A stretch of DNA of 64,000 nucleotides from Geobacillus kaustophilus (GCF_000948285.1 NZ_JYBP01000003.1:558001-622000), one strand, 5' to 3'. Positions 1-8,472 are shown, numbered from the stretch's first letter. Notes: generated by a model not told the origin, from the letters alone. Numbers and translations are program-made.

Positions 1-620
1 ATGAGGCGAAGCTGGCGGCGCTTGGGGAAAAATGGTTTGGCGCCGGCCATGAGTTTGCCCATTTCGTCTATATTAGCGCCGGCATCGGCATTGGCGCCGG
101 CGTCGTTCTTCACCATCAGCTCTATCGGGGTGTCAGCGGCCTAGCTGGTGAAATCGGCCATCATACGATCGATGTCAACGGCATTCGCTGCAGCTGCGGC
201 AACATCGGCTGCTGGGAAATGTATGCGTCGGAAAAATACATTGAACGCCGTTTGGCTGAAGAAGGGCGTTCCGAATGGCTCGATGACCACTTTTCCATCG
301 CTGCGATGGCACTGGCGGCGGAAAGCGATGAACAGTTGGCGCGCATTTTGGAGGAAACAGGCCGCTATCTCGGCGTTGGGTTGTTGCAGGTGATTTATGC
401 GTACAATCCAGAAGCGGTCATCATCGGCGGTCCGCTTGCCCAGGCGGGCGAGTATGTGATCGGTCCGGCGCGCCAAGAAGTGAGAAAGCGGATCCTCGTC
501 AAAAAAGAAAGCGAACCATCCATCATCGCCTCCAAGCTGAAGGAGAAAAGCTGCGCCATCGGCGCGGCTGCTTCGGTGCTTGAGGCGGTCGTCCTGCCGC
601 CTGAATTTGCGGCGGTCTAG
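1..620 (+). CDS. ROK-family protein, C-terminal part (5' end outside window)
   Basis: Open from the left edge in the frame whose first complete codon is at base 3. The visible part carries the ROK signature: a glycine-rich stretch (ISAGIGIGAGV), then GEIGHH and the zinc-binding CSCGNIGCWE motif, followed by a typical ROK C-terminal half. ROK proteins are either sugar kinases (glucokinase, fructokinase) or XylR/NagC-type repressors with an added N-terminal helix-turn-helix. The N-terminus that would separate these is cut off. The CxCGxxGCxE form fits both. A hairpin terminator follows directly, so this is the last gene of its unit. Confidence 0.85.
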   Translation, partial: EAKLAALGEKWFGAGHEFAHFVYISAGIGIGAGVVLHHQLYRGVSGLAGEIGHHTIDVNGIRCSCGNIGCWEMYASEKYIERRLAEEGRSEWLDDHFSIAAMALAAESDEQLARILEETGRYLGVGLLQVIYAYNPEAVIIGGPLAQAGEYVIGPARQEVRKRILVKKESEPSIIASKLKEKSCAIGAAASVLEAVVLPPEFAAV

Positions 621-632
621 CGCATGCGAAAA

Positions 633-667
633 GAGGCGCCTGCCTGTTTCGGCAGAGCGCCTTTTTG
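633..667 (+). terminator. Rho-independent terminator after the ROK gene
   Basis: GC-rich inverted repeat (AGGCGC-TGCC paired with GGCA-GCGCCT) followed by a run of five T. It lies between the ROK stop codon and the convergent rhodanese gene and may serve both strands. Confidence 0.8.
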
Positions 668-676
668 GTTAACGGG

Positions 677-1051
677 CTATGCTTTTTTCTTCACTTTCCC
701 GGTCCATGTTTTAAATCCGCCTTTTAAATGGTACAAGTCGCGGTACCCTTTTCGGTAGAGCATTTGCGCGGCACGCCCGCTGCGCAGCCCGTTTTGGCAG
801 TACAAATAGATCGGCTGGTCTTTGCGCAATTCTTTCATGCGCATGCCTAGCTGCGTGAGCGGGATGTTGCGAGCCCCTAAAATATGTCCAGCCGCAAACT
901 CATCCGGTTCGCGGACATCAATCAATTGCGCTTTCCGGTAGCCGGCGCGGAACTCTTCCTCTGTCAATGCTTTGACAATTCTTCGCTGCCAGAAGTACGT
1001 AATGACGGAATACACGATGATCGCGCCGAGAATAATGAGCAATGCTTCCAC
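677..1051 (-). CDS. yqhL: Membrane-anchored rhodanese-like protein YqhL
   Basis: 124 residues. One N-terminal membrane helix (about residues 2-20) is followed by a single rhodanese domain. The active-site loop CQNGLR places the catalytic cysteine at C85; [10 protein letters not shown] and [10 protein letters not shown] are the usual rhodanese landmarks. Rhodaneses carry a persulfide sulfur on this cysteine; the acceptor here is unknown. In B. subtilis yqhL is next to yqhM (lipM), the same neighbour as here, though here the two genes diverge. Sulfur delivery for lipoate synthesis is a tempting guess but is not shown by the sequence. Confidence 0.85.
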   Translation of the reverse strand: MEALLIILGAIIVYSVITYFWQRRIVKALTEEEFRAGYRKAQLIDVREPDEFAAGHILGARNIPLTQLGMRMKELRKDQPIYLYCQNGLRSGRAAQMLYRKGYRDLYHLKGGFKTWTGKVKKKA

Positions 1052-1260
1052 CCGTCATGCCTCCTTTCGCTTTGTCTGCTATTTCCTATTATATAAAGTC
1101 GCCGCCGGGAAGCAAAGAGATTTTCGCCATGCCATTTTTCTTTCCTTCACCGGCGTTGTTTGCTAAACTAGTAAAGGCGGCCAAAATTGTCCCGTCCCTT
1201 GGCGGTGGTGGACAAGCCGCCGCAGCGTCTAGAACATGGAACAATAGAGAAGGTGGAACG

Positions 1261-2097
1261 ATGGCAAAAGAAGTATGGCGCTTTATCGATTCCGGCCATT
1301 GCCCGCCGGCGTTCAATATGGCGCTCGATGAGGCGCTTCTCGATTGGCACAGCGAAGGCAAAATTCCGCCGACGGTCCGCTTTTATGGCTGGAATCCGCC
1401 GACGTTGTCGATTGGTTATTTTCAAAAGGTGGAGAAAGAAATTGATTTAGAGGCGGTGAAACGGCACGGCCTCGGCTTTGTCCGTCGGCCGACCGGCGGG
1501 CGCGGCGTCCTGCACGATCAAGAATTGACATACAGCGTGATCGTCTCCGAATCGCACCCAGCGATGCCGAAGACGGTGACGGAAGCATACCGCGTCATTT
1601 CCCAAGGCATTTTAGAGGGATTTCGCTATCTTGGATTGGATGCGTATTTTGCCGTGCCGAAGACAGAAGAAGAGAAAGCCGATTTGCGCAGCCCGCGCTC
1701 GGCTGTTTGTTTTGACGCGCCGTCATGGTACGAACTTGTCGTTGAGGGACGGAAAATTGCCGGCAGCGCGCAAACGCGGCAAAAAGGCGTCATTTTGCAG
1801 CATGGCTCGATTTTGCTCGATTTGGACGAAGACTTGCTGTTCAGTTTGTTTAAATACCCGAACGAGCGGGTGAAAGAGCGGCTGCAGCGTGAATTTAAAA
1901 AGAAAGCGGTCGCCATCAAGGAGGTGGCGGGCCGGGCGGTGACGATTGAGGAAGCGAAAGAAGCGTTTTACAAAGGATTTGAAAAAGGATTGGACATCGT
2001 GTTGGAGCCGTACACGCTCACCGACGAGGAGCGGGCGTATGTCGAAGAGCTGGCGCGGACGAAATACGAAAGCGATGAATGGAACTTCAAGCGCTGA
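1261..2097 (+). CDS. lipM: Octanoyl-[carrier]:protein N-octanoyltransferase LipM
   Basis: 278 residues, the family's usual length. It moves octanoate from acyl carrier protein to the lipoyl lysine of GcvH, the first step of lipoate assembly in Bacillaceae. The biotin/lipoate ligase fold is shown by [12 protein letters not shown] (residues 75-86) and [11 protein letters not shown]. The catalytic cysteine falls at C150, the same number as in B. subtilis LipM. I chose the ATG preceded by GAGAAGGTGG. The frame stays open upstream, but that extension lacks a ribosome site and has no family similarity. Its product ultimately serves the lipoylated BkdB E2 encoded later in this window. Confidence 0.92.
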   Translation: MAKEVWRFIDSGHCPPAFNMALDEALLDWHSEGKIPPTVRFYGWNPPTLSIGYFQKVEKEIDLEAVKRHGLGFVRRPTGGRGVLHDQELTYSVIVSESHPAMPKTVTEAYRVISQGILEGFRYLGLDAYFAVPKTEEEKADLRSPRSAVCFDAPSWYELVVEGRKIAGSAQTRQKGVILQHGSILLDLDEDLLFSLFKYPNERVKERLQREFKKKAVAIKEVAGRAVTIEEAKEAFYKGFEKGLDIVLEPYTLTDEERAYVEELARTKYESDEWNFKR

Positions 2098-2205
2098 GCA
2101 GCGACGCGGCAAATCGTTCGTTTTCCGGCAGAAACGGCGGCACTCCCCCGTTTTTCTCCGCATTTCGCCATGTTTTGTTTTTTTGCTTGACAAAAACGAA
2201 ATCGT

Positions 2206-2263
2206 TTGTTCTCTTTAACAATATATAGTATGATTTTCATAAAAAATCATACTATATATTGTT
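2206..2263 (+). promoter_or_regulatory. nrdJ control region: promoter with paired NrdR-type boxes
   Basis: A perfect inverted repeat with 21-bp arms (2217-2237 and 2243-2263, 5-base spacer) lies about 90 bases before nrdJ. Each arm contains a 12-mer fitting the NrdR box core ACWATATATWGT: ACAATATATAGT at 2218-2229 and ACTATATATTGT at 2251-2262, with centres 33 bp apart, about three helix turns. A possible sigma-A promoter overlaps: TTGTTC (2206-2211), 17 bp, TATGAT (2229-2234). Binding of NrdR, the ATP/dATP-sensing repressor of ribonucleotide reductase genes, would cover it. A second -35/-10 pair (TTGCCA, 17 bp, TATAAA, 2306-2334) is too close to the start codon to be convincing. The repeat is followed by seven T, so it could also end lipM transcription. 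Confidence 0.7.
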
Positions 2264-2351
2264 TTTTTCTGTTCGATATGGTAAGGTAGAGAAGACAGGA
2301 CAACTTTGCCAAAAAACATGAGAGATTATATAAAAGAGGAGAGATAGGAGA

Positions 2352-4925
2352 ATGACGGTGGCGTCATCCGAGAAAATGAAGATCAATATTGACAAGCTGA
2401 ACGAGGATATCCGCCTATTTCCGCAAGTGCATCCGATTACGCCGGATATGCACATCACCCATAAAGGCGTATCCCGTTTGGTCATGTTGGATCGGTATTC
2501 GTTCAAAGATACGGAGAAGCTGACGCTTACACCGGGCGACTTTGTCGTGTTGACGATCAAGGAGGATCCGAAATTCCCGGCACGAGGGCTCGGGTTTATC
2601 GTCGACATCGACTGGGAGGCGAAAAAGGCGCACGTGTTGATTGAGGACGAATACCGGCATGTGCTCGAAGGGGAAGAGGCGGAGACCGGCATTGTGGTTC
2701 GGTCGCTCGACATTATCGACAAGCCGCTCGAGATTTTCTATGAGCAAATCGCCAAGCGCAATGCCACCGGGCTGGCGGCGGTGGAAAAGACGGAAGAAAA
2801 GCGGAAAGAGTGGTTCGAAAAGTTTTATCAAGAGCTCGCAAGCTTGAATTTTGTTCCGGCCGGCCGCGTGTTGTACGGCGCAGGTTCAGGCAAGGAAGTG
2901 ACGTATTTCAACTGCTATGTGATGCCGTTTGTGAAAGACTCGCGCGAAGGAATTTCCGAACATCGGAAGCAGGTGATGGAAATCATGAGCCGCGGCGGCG
3001 GCGTCGGGACGAACGGCTCGACATTGCGGCCGCGCCATACGCTTGCGCGCGGGGTGAACGGCAAATCGTCCGGGTCGGTCTCGTGGCTTGACGACATTGC
3101 GAAGCTGACCCACCTTGTCGAGCAAGGTGGCTCCCGGCGCGGCGCCCAAATGATTATGCTTGCCGACTGGCACCCGGACATTATCGAATTCATCGTCTCG
3201 AAAATGCAAAACCCGCGCATTTTGCGCTACCTGCTCGAAAATATGGAAGATGAAGGAATCAAAAAAGCAGCGCGCGACAAACTGAAATTTACGCCGCTCA
3301 CCGAGCGGGAGCGGGCGATGTACGAAGCGATCGTCCGATACAAGAACGCGCCTGACTACGGCGGTTTCACTGAGGAAATCATCAAAGACGCCGAAGAAAA
3401 ACTGCGCACCGGCGGTACATACACGGTGCACAATCCTGACTTTTTGACCGGTGCGAACATTTCCGTCTGCTTGACGAAAGAGTTCATGGAAGCGGTCGAA
3501 AAGGACGAAGAATACGCGCTCCGCTTCCCGGATGTGGAAACGTATTCCGAAGAGGAAATGCGCATTTACAACGAAAAATGGCATGAAGTCGGCGATGTGC
3601 GAGAATGGGAGAAAATGGGCTACCGCGTCCGCGTCTACCGAAAAATCCGCGCCCGCGAACTGTGGAAGCTGATCAATATTTGCGCAACGTATTCCGCCGA
3701 ACCGGGCATTTTCTTCATCGACAACGCCAACGAAATGACGAACGCCCGCGCGTACGGGCAAAAAGTCGTGGCCACCAACCCGTGCGGGGAACAACCTCTC
3801 GCACCATATTCGGTCTGCAACCTGGCCGCCATTAACTTGGCGAACATGGTGGACAAAGAACGGAAAGTCGTGGACTACGAAAAACTGAAACGCACGGTCG
3901 AAATCGGGGTGCGGATGCAAGACAACGTCATTGACGCGACGCCGTACTTCCTTGAGGAAAACAAAAAACAAGCGCTCGGCGAGCGCCGCATCGGCCTTGG
4001 CGTCATGGGGCTCGCAGACTTGCTCATTTACTGCGAAAAAGCGTACGGCTCTGAGGAAGGAAACGAGCTCGTCGATGAGCTGTTCCGCACGATCGCCACG
4101 ACCGCGTACCGGGCATCGATCGAGCTGGCGAAAGAAAAAGGCAGCTTCCCGTTTTTGGTCGGCGAAACGGAGGAAGAGACGCGCAAGCTGCGCGAAGCGT
4201 TCATCAACACCGGCTACATGAAACGGATGCCAGAAGACATTCGCCAAGATATTTTGAAATACGGCATCCGCAACTCGCACTTGCTGACGGTGGCGCCGAC
4301 AGGATCGACTGGGACGATGGTCGGCGTCTCAACCGGGCTGGAGCCGTACTTCTCGTTCTCGTACTACCGGAGCGGGCGCTTGGGCAAATTTATCGAAGTG
4401 AAAGCGGACATCGTCGAAGAATATTTGGACAAACATCCAGAAGCCGATCCGAACCACTTGCCGCCTTGGTTTGTGACGGCGATGGACTTGCCGCCGGAAG
4501 CGCACGCCGATGTGCAGTGCATCATTCAACGCTGGGTCGACTCGAGCTTGTCGAAAACGGTCAACGCGCCGAAGGGCTACACCGTCGAGCAAGTGCAAAA
4601 AGTGTACGAGCGTTTATGGCGTTGCGGTGCGAAAGGCGGAACCGTCTATGTCGACGGCAGCCGCGATGCACAAGTGTTGACGTTAAAGGCTGAGGAGAAT
4701 CAGATTGAAGAGCAACTTGAACTGCTTCCAGAGGAGCTCGAGGAAAAAGAGACGAAACGCCCCGTCGTGCTCGTTGATACGATTCAAGATGTGCGCGCCA
4801 CCGATGTGACAATCGGTTCCGAAATCGGCAATATTTGCCCGATTTGCCGCGAAGGGACGATCGAAGAGATCGGCGGCTGCAACACGTGCACAAGCTGCGG
4901 CGCGCAGCTGAAGTGCGGGTTGTAA
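2352..4925 (+). CDS. nrdJ: Adenosylcobalamin-dependent (class II) ribonucleoside-diphosphate reductase
   Basis: 857 residues. It reduces ribonucleotides to deoxyribonucleotides using adenosylcobalamin to make the active-site thiyl radical, so it needs neither oxygen nor an iron radical subunit. NPCGEQ at 476-481 holds the thiyl cysteine C478 with N476 and E480. C489 (11 residues on) and C188 in YFNCYVMPF fit the redox pair by spacing with the Thermotoga enzyme. SRGGGVGTN and EQGGSRRGAQM are nucleotide-site segments. The C-terminus is a cysteine-rich tail (CPIC...CNTCTSCGAQLKC), probably zinc-binding and used for re-reduction by thioredoxin. The start has GGAGAGATAGGAG just upstream. Single-gene unit. 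Confidence 0.95.
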   Translation: MTVASSEKMKINIDKLNEDIRLFPQVHPITPDMHITHKGVSRLVMLDRYSFKDTEKLTLTPGDFVVLTIKEDPKFPARGLGFIVDIDWEAKKAHVLIEDEYRHVLEGEEAETGIVVRSLDIIDKPLEIFYEQIAKRNATGLAAVEKTEEKRKEWFEKFYQELASLNFVPAGRVLYGAGSGKEVTYFNCYVMPFVKDSREGISEHRKQVMEIMSRGGGVGTNGSTLRPRHTLARGVNGKSSGSVSWLDDIAKLTHLVEQGGSRRGAQMIMLADWHPDIIEFIVSKMQNPRILRYLLENMEDEGIKKAARDKLKFTPLTERERAMYEAIVRYKNAPDYGGFTEEIIKDAEEKLRTGGTYTVHNPDFLTGANISVCLTKEFMEAVEKDEEYALRFPDVETYSEEEMRIYNEKWHEVGDVREWEKMGYRVRVYRKIRARELWKLINICATYSAEPGIFFIDNANEMTNARAYGQKVVATNPCGEQPLAPYSVCNLAAINLANMVDKERKVVDYEKLKRTVEIGVRMQDNVIDATPYFLEENKKQALGERRIGLGVMGLADLLIYCEKAYGSEEGNELVDELFRTIATTAYRASIELAKEKGSFPFLVGETEEETRKLREAFINTGYMKRMPEDIRQDILKYGIRNSHLLTVAPTGSTGTMVGVSTGLEPYFSFSYYRSGRLGKFIEVKADIVEEYLDKHPEADPNHLPPWFVTAMDLPPEAHADVQCIIQRWVDSSLSKTVNAPKGYTVEQVQKVYERLWRCGAKGGTVYVDGSRDAQVLTLKAEENQIEEQLELLPEELEEKETKRPVVLVDTIQDVRATDVTIGSEIGNICPICREGTIEEIGGCNTCTSCGAQLKCGL

Positions 4926-5038
4926 TGTTGAATGATGGGGTGAAGGACACGCTGGTTCTGCAATGAACATATACCAGTCAAGTAGACCAGTGTAAAAACC
5001 CCCCTCTTCAGCTGCTCGCAAGATAGTGGAATGAAGAA

Positions 5039-5067
5039 ACGTTGTCAAGGAAAGCACTTGACAACGT
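5039..5067. repeat. Hairpin whose core also occurs in the ISL3 element
   Basis: Perfect 11-bp stem with a 7-base loop (GAAAGCA). The inner 19 bases, GTCAAG-loop-CTTGAC, recur exactly, as the reverse complement, at 60787-60805 inside the ISL3 element. In both places the hairpin lies 3' of a transposase gene. It lacks a T-run, so it is not an ordinary terminator. Confidence 0.6.
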
Positions 5068-5082
5068 CCCCTTCATTTCACT

Positions 5083-5190
5083 TCATTGAAGATATTCCCA
5101 GCCGTTCACCTGCCAGGCTGCCTTGGTCATTCGGTACTCTATCGGACTAAGGTGGCCTAATCTTTTTTTTGAAACCGTTCATGATTTCAT
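5083..5190 (-). pseudogene. IS3-family transposase OrfB, C-terminal fragment
   Basis: The minus strand encodes NHERFQKKRLGHLSPIEYR and then a short tail ending in WEYLQ and a stop. NHERFQKKLG-LSPxEYR is the hallmark C-terminus of IS3-family OrfB integrases, just after the last acidic residue of the DDE domain. An in-frame stop precedes NHE, so only about 35 residues remain of a protein that is normally about 280. It cannot be functional. Confidence 0.8.
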
Positions 5191-5259
5191 GATTATAAAA
5201 TACGAAAAAAATCTTTCATTACACAAAATGGTTGACAGTACCTTTTAGACGTTATGATT

Positions 5260-5754
5260 CTATTTTTGTACAAACTTTTTTACTGAATGAACAAAAATAA
5301 CACTGGAGATAAAAATACAAAATGTATAAATATTAACGTACAAAGTGTTTGTATATTGATTTACCCAATTATAACGATAGATTTTAGAATTTGTATTGGA
5401 CGGTGGCCCTCCTAATTGCTTGATTAGGTTCACAAAATACGAAATTTCTAAAAAAGCTGAGAGACATAGAATAAATAGTGAAGAAATAGTTATAAATAAC
5501 CATTTTTTTTTTGAATAAGCTGCGTTATTCATTATTTTCCATATTTCCCTTCCGAAGAAGAAAAATAGTAGTGCAGATAATATTATAAATATCATTCCTG
5601 GATTTCCATTTCCAGAAATTACATGAGGTTTCATTGTAAATAGTTTTGTTAGATATATCATAAATAAACAAGCCAAAAGCAATCCAATCAATCGTCTGGA
5701 AAATAAATTCAACTTCACTACTCCCTCCCCCCCCGATTTTACTGGATTTATCAC
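5260..5754 (-). CDS. Hypothetical integral membrane protein
   Basis: About 164 residues with four predicted membrane helices (around LIGLLLACLFMIYL, GMIFIILSALLFFFF, WLFITISSLFILCLSAF and IYTFCIFISSVIFVHS). No family recognised. I chose the GTG with AAGGAG eight bases upstream; a second GTG 36 bases in, behind a G-rich stretch, is an alternative. Codon use is AT-rich, clearly unlike the flanking nrdJ and cortex-hydrolase genes, suggesting recent acquisition. It lies 41 bp after a small secreted-protein gene on the same strand and the two probably form one transcript. Function unknown. Confidence 0.6.
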   Translation of the reverse strand: MINPVKSGGEGVVKLNLFSRRLIGLLLACLFMIYLTKLFTMKPHVISGNGNPGMIFIILSALLFFFFGREIWKIMNNAAYSKKKWLFITISSLFILCLSAFLEISYFVNLIKQLGGPPSNTNSKIYRYNWVNQYTNTLYVNIYTFCIFISSVIFVHSVKKFVQK

Positions 5755-5795
5755 ATGAAACACTCCTTAGGGATGATGAAGGACTGTTTCATTTT

Positions 5796-6128
5796 TTAAG
5801 ATAACCACGCAAAGTCGATATCTTGATCATCATCTGTCCAATCAAACCAATGCGTTGCGGTATTATTAGCGCCGTTGTCAGGATCTTTGTAAGCGATATG
5901 CAAATCCCCCGTATAAGGTTGAAATTCGATTTTACCATTTTTTAAATCGTGTAATAATTCATTTCGCTCGATAAAGTTTTCAATCGCTTTTTTGGCGTTT
6001 TCAATACTGATAGTACTATAAGAGTGATTAGAGTGCGTTGAGGTTATTTGTTTCGGGTAATCAGCATGTGTGGCTAAAGGTAAGCATAAAGTGCTACTCA
6101 ATATCACAATGCTAAGTAATCTTTTCAT
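5796..6128 (-). CDS. Hypothetical small secreted protein
   Basis: 110 residues. A clear signal peptide (MKRLLSIVILSSTLCLPLA, cleavage likely after THA) precedes a roughly 87-residue mature protein rich in polar and acidic residues, ending in an aspartate-rich segment (DWTDDDQDIDFAWLS). No cysteine remains in the mature part and no lipobox is present. The ribosome site GAGGAGG is well placed. No family recognised. It is AT-rich like the membrane-protein gene downstream and probably co-transcribed with it. A secreted peptide paired with a membrane protein could be an export, immunity or signalling pair, but nothing in the sequence decides this. Confidence 0.6.
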   Translation of the reverse strand: MKRLLSIVILSSTLCLPLATHADYPKQITSTHSNHSYSTISIENAKKAIENFIERNELLHDLKNGKIEFQPYTGDLHIAYKDPDNGANNTATHWFDWTDDDQDIDFAWLS

Positions 6129-6312
6129 AACCGTACCTCCTCTAGAAATGTTGATATATCGAGGATTTTCGGCCTTACAGGGGTGTTAAAAAATCATTTT
6201 TGGACAAAATTGATTATATGGTATTCGATATTTTATAGATAGAATCCTTCTTCAACAATCAAAATTTTATATTTATTCATTCATCACATATTATATACTT
6301 TACATTTCGCAC

Positions 6313-6925
6313 CCCGAGTTCGACAGCGACTAGGCAAACCAAGTGCCTCTCGCCCCTTGATACAAAATGGATCAGAGGCATTTGAGCATATTTTAGGCGT
6401 GTATCTAGGGGCGAGGATGGATACCTAGAAGGCCGATGAAAAAGTACACGCCAAGGCAGGGATTAAGGGGGCTTATGTTGAAAAAGAGGAGAGGAATCTT
6501 TGGAATGGAGCGTGAGCGGATCACGAAAGCCCCCAGCCCCCCTTCGACTCAGCCTCGTCTATTTCAAGTCATCGACATGGAGGAACTGGTTCCTCCACAT
6601 CATATCCTGCGTCAAATCAACGAAGCCGTTGACTTCCCCGTCATTCACGATTGGGTGACTCCCCTGTACACGGAAAAAACGGGTCGTCCAGCGGAAGATT
6701 CGGAACGGGACCGGCTCTTTGGCGTGCGCAAAAACGGAATTTGGAGCAGGAAGCCCTGCACGTCCTGCCATCCTTTGGCGCCAAATGGCGGAGAGAATGG
6801 CCTCCAAAATTCGACATGAGGGAACTCTATGCCTCATTAATTCACCGGCCTTCTAGGATCCGTATCGAACAGCATCTTGGCCATTTTCATTTGCCTAAAA
6901 TGGCCTTAAAACTGTCGAACTCGGG
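6313..6925 (+). mobile_element. Internally deleted IS1182-type element (about 0.6 kb)
   Basis: Bounded by perfect 14-bp terminal inverted repeats: CCCGAGTTCGACAG at 6313-6326 and CTGTCGAACTCGGG at 6912-6925. A second, subterminal 12-bp inverted repeat (CCTAGAAGGCCG at 6424-6435, CGGCCTTCTAGG at 6846-6857) lies just inside. Between them is only the N-terminal part of an IS1182-type transposase. Full IS1182 elements are about 1.6-1.9 kb, so roughly two thirds is missing while both ends are kept, as in a non-autonomous derivative. No clear target duplication was seen. Its right end recurs at 52196-52283. Confidence 0.75.
6475..6819 (+). pseudogene. IS1182-family transposase, N-terminal fragment
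   Basis: Encodes the conserved IS1182 start (MERERITKAPSPPS..., then QVIDMEELVPPHHILRQINE and WVTPLYTEKTGRPAED), which normally continues into the DDE domain. After PAED the sequence departs from the family and reaches a stop after about 35 more codons, none of it catalytic. The deletion joint is therefore close to base 6700. It is not a working transposase. Confidence 0.75.
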
Positions 6926-7021
6926 TAAGAGGGATTATATCACAGGGAACCGGCGTTTTTTTACATAAAGGGGGAAAGCGAAAATATAGTGGTAAAAGGG
7001 AGAAATGAAAGGGGGAGCGTT

Positions 7022-8434
7022 ATGATTGTCCATGTCATCCAGCGCGGCGAGACGCTTTGGAAGCTGGCTCAGCGTTACGGCGTTCCGCTCGAGTGGATCG
7101 TCGCCGCCAATGAACTGAGCAACCCGAACGAGCTTGCTGTCGGTCAAGCTGTCGTCATTCCAGTTCCGTATCGGTACCATACCGTCCGCCCAGGGGAAAC
7201 GTTATGGCAAATCGCCCGTCAATACGGAGTGGCGGTTAAAGCCATCATGCAGGCGAACCGGATCGCCAATCCGGCGCTCATTTATCCGGGCGCAGCATTG
7301 CTTATCCCCGCCCGCATCCATACGGTGCGTCCCGGAGAAACGCTGGGGCAAATCGCCGCTGCTTACGGGGTGAGCGTCCAGCAAATCATTGAATTCAATC
7401 CGATCGCCGATCCGAGCGCGGTCGTTCCCGGGCAACGCCTCACCATTCCGCCAGCCAAGCCGCTCATTGAAGTCAATGCGTTTACGGTGGATCAAGGAGA
7501 AAAAGGAGCGGAGCAAGTGCGCGAAGTCGGCCGCCATTTGACATATGCCGCGCCATTCGCCTACACGATCCGCGCCGACGGCGGACTCAATCCGATCAAT
7601 GATACCGCATTCATTCAGGCGGCTTATGCCGCCCGTGTCGTGCCGATGATGACGATCACAAACTTTACGTATCGGGATCCGGGCTCAAGATTGGCGCAGA
7701 CCGTTTTGGCCGATGCCACGCTGCAAACCCGGCTGCTTGACAACGTCATTCAAGTGATGCGAGCAAAAGGGTACCGCGCGTTGAATGTCGATTTTGAAAA
7801 CGTCTACCCATCCGACCGCGAGCGGTATAACGAGTTTTTGCAACGGGCGGCCAACCGGCTTCACGCTGAAGGGTATGTTTTATCGACGTCGCTGGCGCCC
7901 AAAATAAGCGCTGAACAAAAAGGGCTGCTATACGAAGCTCACGACTACCCAGCCCACGGACGCATCGCCGATTTTGTTGTCTTGATGACCTATGAGTGGG
8001 GCTACCGGTTTGGGCCGCCGCAAGCCATTTCGCCGGTGAATCAAATTCGGCGCGTGCTCGATTATGCGGTGACTGCCATTCCGCGAAGGAAAATCATGAT
8101 GGGGTTTCAAATTTACGCCCGCGACTGGGTGCTGCCGCACGTGCAAGGGCAAGAGGCGGAAACGTTCAGCCCAAAAGAAGCGGTTGAGCGCGCCATTCGC
8201 TACGGAGCGTTCATTCAGTACGATCCGGCGGCTGCTTCGCCGTTTTACCGCTACACGGACGAACACGGGCGCCAGCACGAAGTATGGTTTGAGGACGCCC
8301 GCAGCGCGTTGGCAAAATTTGAATTGGTGAAAGAATACGGATTGCGCGGAATCAGCTACTGGGTGCTCGGGTATCCGTATCCAGAAAACTGGGTGCTGCT
8401 AGAAGACAACTTCCGCGTTCGCAAACGTGGATAA
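7022..8434 (+). CDS. Spore cortex-lytic-type hydrolase: three LysM domains plus glycoside hydrolase 18
   Basis: 470 residues. Three LysM peptidoglycan-binding domains (about 2-47, 52-96 and 99-143) precede a GH18 catalytic domain. RALNVDFEN (253-261) is the GH18 active strand, with D257 and the proton donor E259; LMTYEWG and the late SYWVLGYPYP strand also fit. This is the YaaH/YdhD/SleL group, N-acetylglucosaminidases that degrade cortex peptidoglycan during germination; members are usually 430-440 residues with two LysM, so the third LysM is slightly unusual. There is no signal peptide, as usual for SleL. I chose the ATG behind AAAGGGGGAGCGTT rather than one 33 bases upstream. Terminator follows. 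Confidence 0.88.
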   Translation: MIVHVIQRGETLWKLAQRYGVPLEWIVAANELSNPNELAVGQAVVIPVPYRYHTVRPGETLWQIARQYGVAVKAIMQANRIANPALIYPGAALLIPARIHTVRPGETLGQIAAAYGVSVQQIIEFNPIADPSAVVPGQRLTIPPAKPLIEVNAFTVDQGEKGAEQVREVGRHLTYAAPFAYTIRADGGLNPINDTAFIQAAYAARVVPMMTITNFTYRDPGSRLAQTVLADATLQTRLLDNVIQVMRAKGYRALNVDFENVYPSDRERYNEFLQRAANRLHAEGYVLSTSLAPKISAEQKGLLYEAHDYPAHGRIADFVVLMTYEWGYRFGPPQAISPVNQIRRVLDYAVTAIPRRKIMMGFQIYARDWVLPHVQGQEAETFSPKEAVERAIRYGAFIQYDPAAASPFYRYTDEHGRQHEVWFEDARSALAKFELVKEYGLRGISYWVLGYPYPENWVLLEDNFRVRKRG

Positions 8435-8442
8435 ACGAATGG

Positions 8443-8472
8443 AGCGTATGCGCATGGGGCATGCGCTTTTTT
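8443..8472 (+). terminator. Terminator between convergent genes
   Basis: Nine-base-pair stem (AGCGTATGC with GCATGCGCT, one G-T pair) and a T-run. It follows the LysM hydrolase and reaches the stop codon of the convergent coiled-coil gene. Confidence 0.75.

Larger units (their letters stand above)
4975..5195 (-). mobile_element. Relic of an IS3-family (IS150-like) insertion sequence, 3' end only
   Basis: Read on the minus strand, this stretch carries the last codons of an IS3-type OrfB, a stop, an 11-bp perfect hairpin (5039-5049 with 5057-5067) and then a likely terminal repeat near 4975-5000 ending GGTCTACTTGACTGG. Everything 5' of the transposase tail is gone. It abuts the AT-rich islet that follows, so it may mark an old insertion or deletion point. 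The exact outer boundary is approximate because no partner repeat is left. Confidence 0.6.

Noticed and set aside
1042-1260. Upstream extension of lipM
   Set aside because: In-frame but without a ribosome site or family similarity; the ATG at 1261 gives the exact family N-terminus and C150 numbering.
2217-2263. Palindrome read only as the lipM terminator
   Set aside because: It does have a T-run, but both arms match the NrdR core and the spacing fits paired operators, so a purely termination role is the weaker reading.
2886-4280. Long open frame (464 codons) on the minus strand inside nrdJ
   Set aside because: It is the antisense of a clear nrdJ reading frame in GC-rich DNA, has no ribosome site and no recognisable family; the sense frame has full catalytic motifs.
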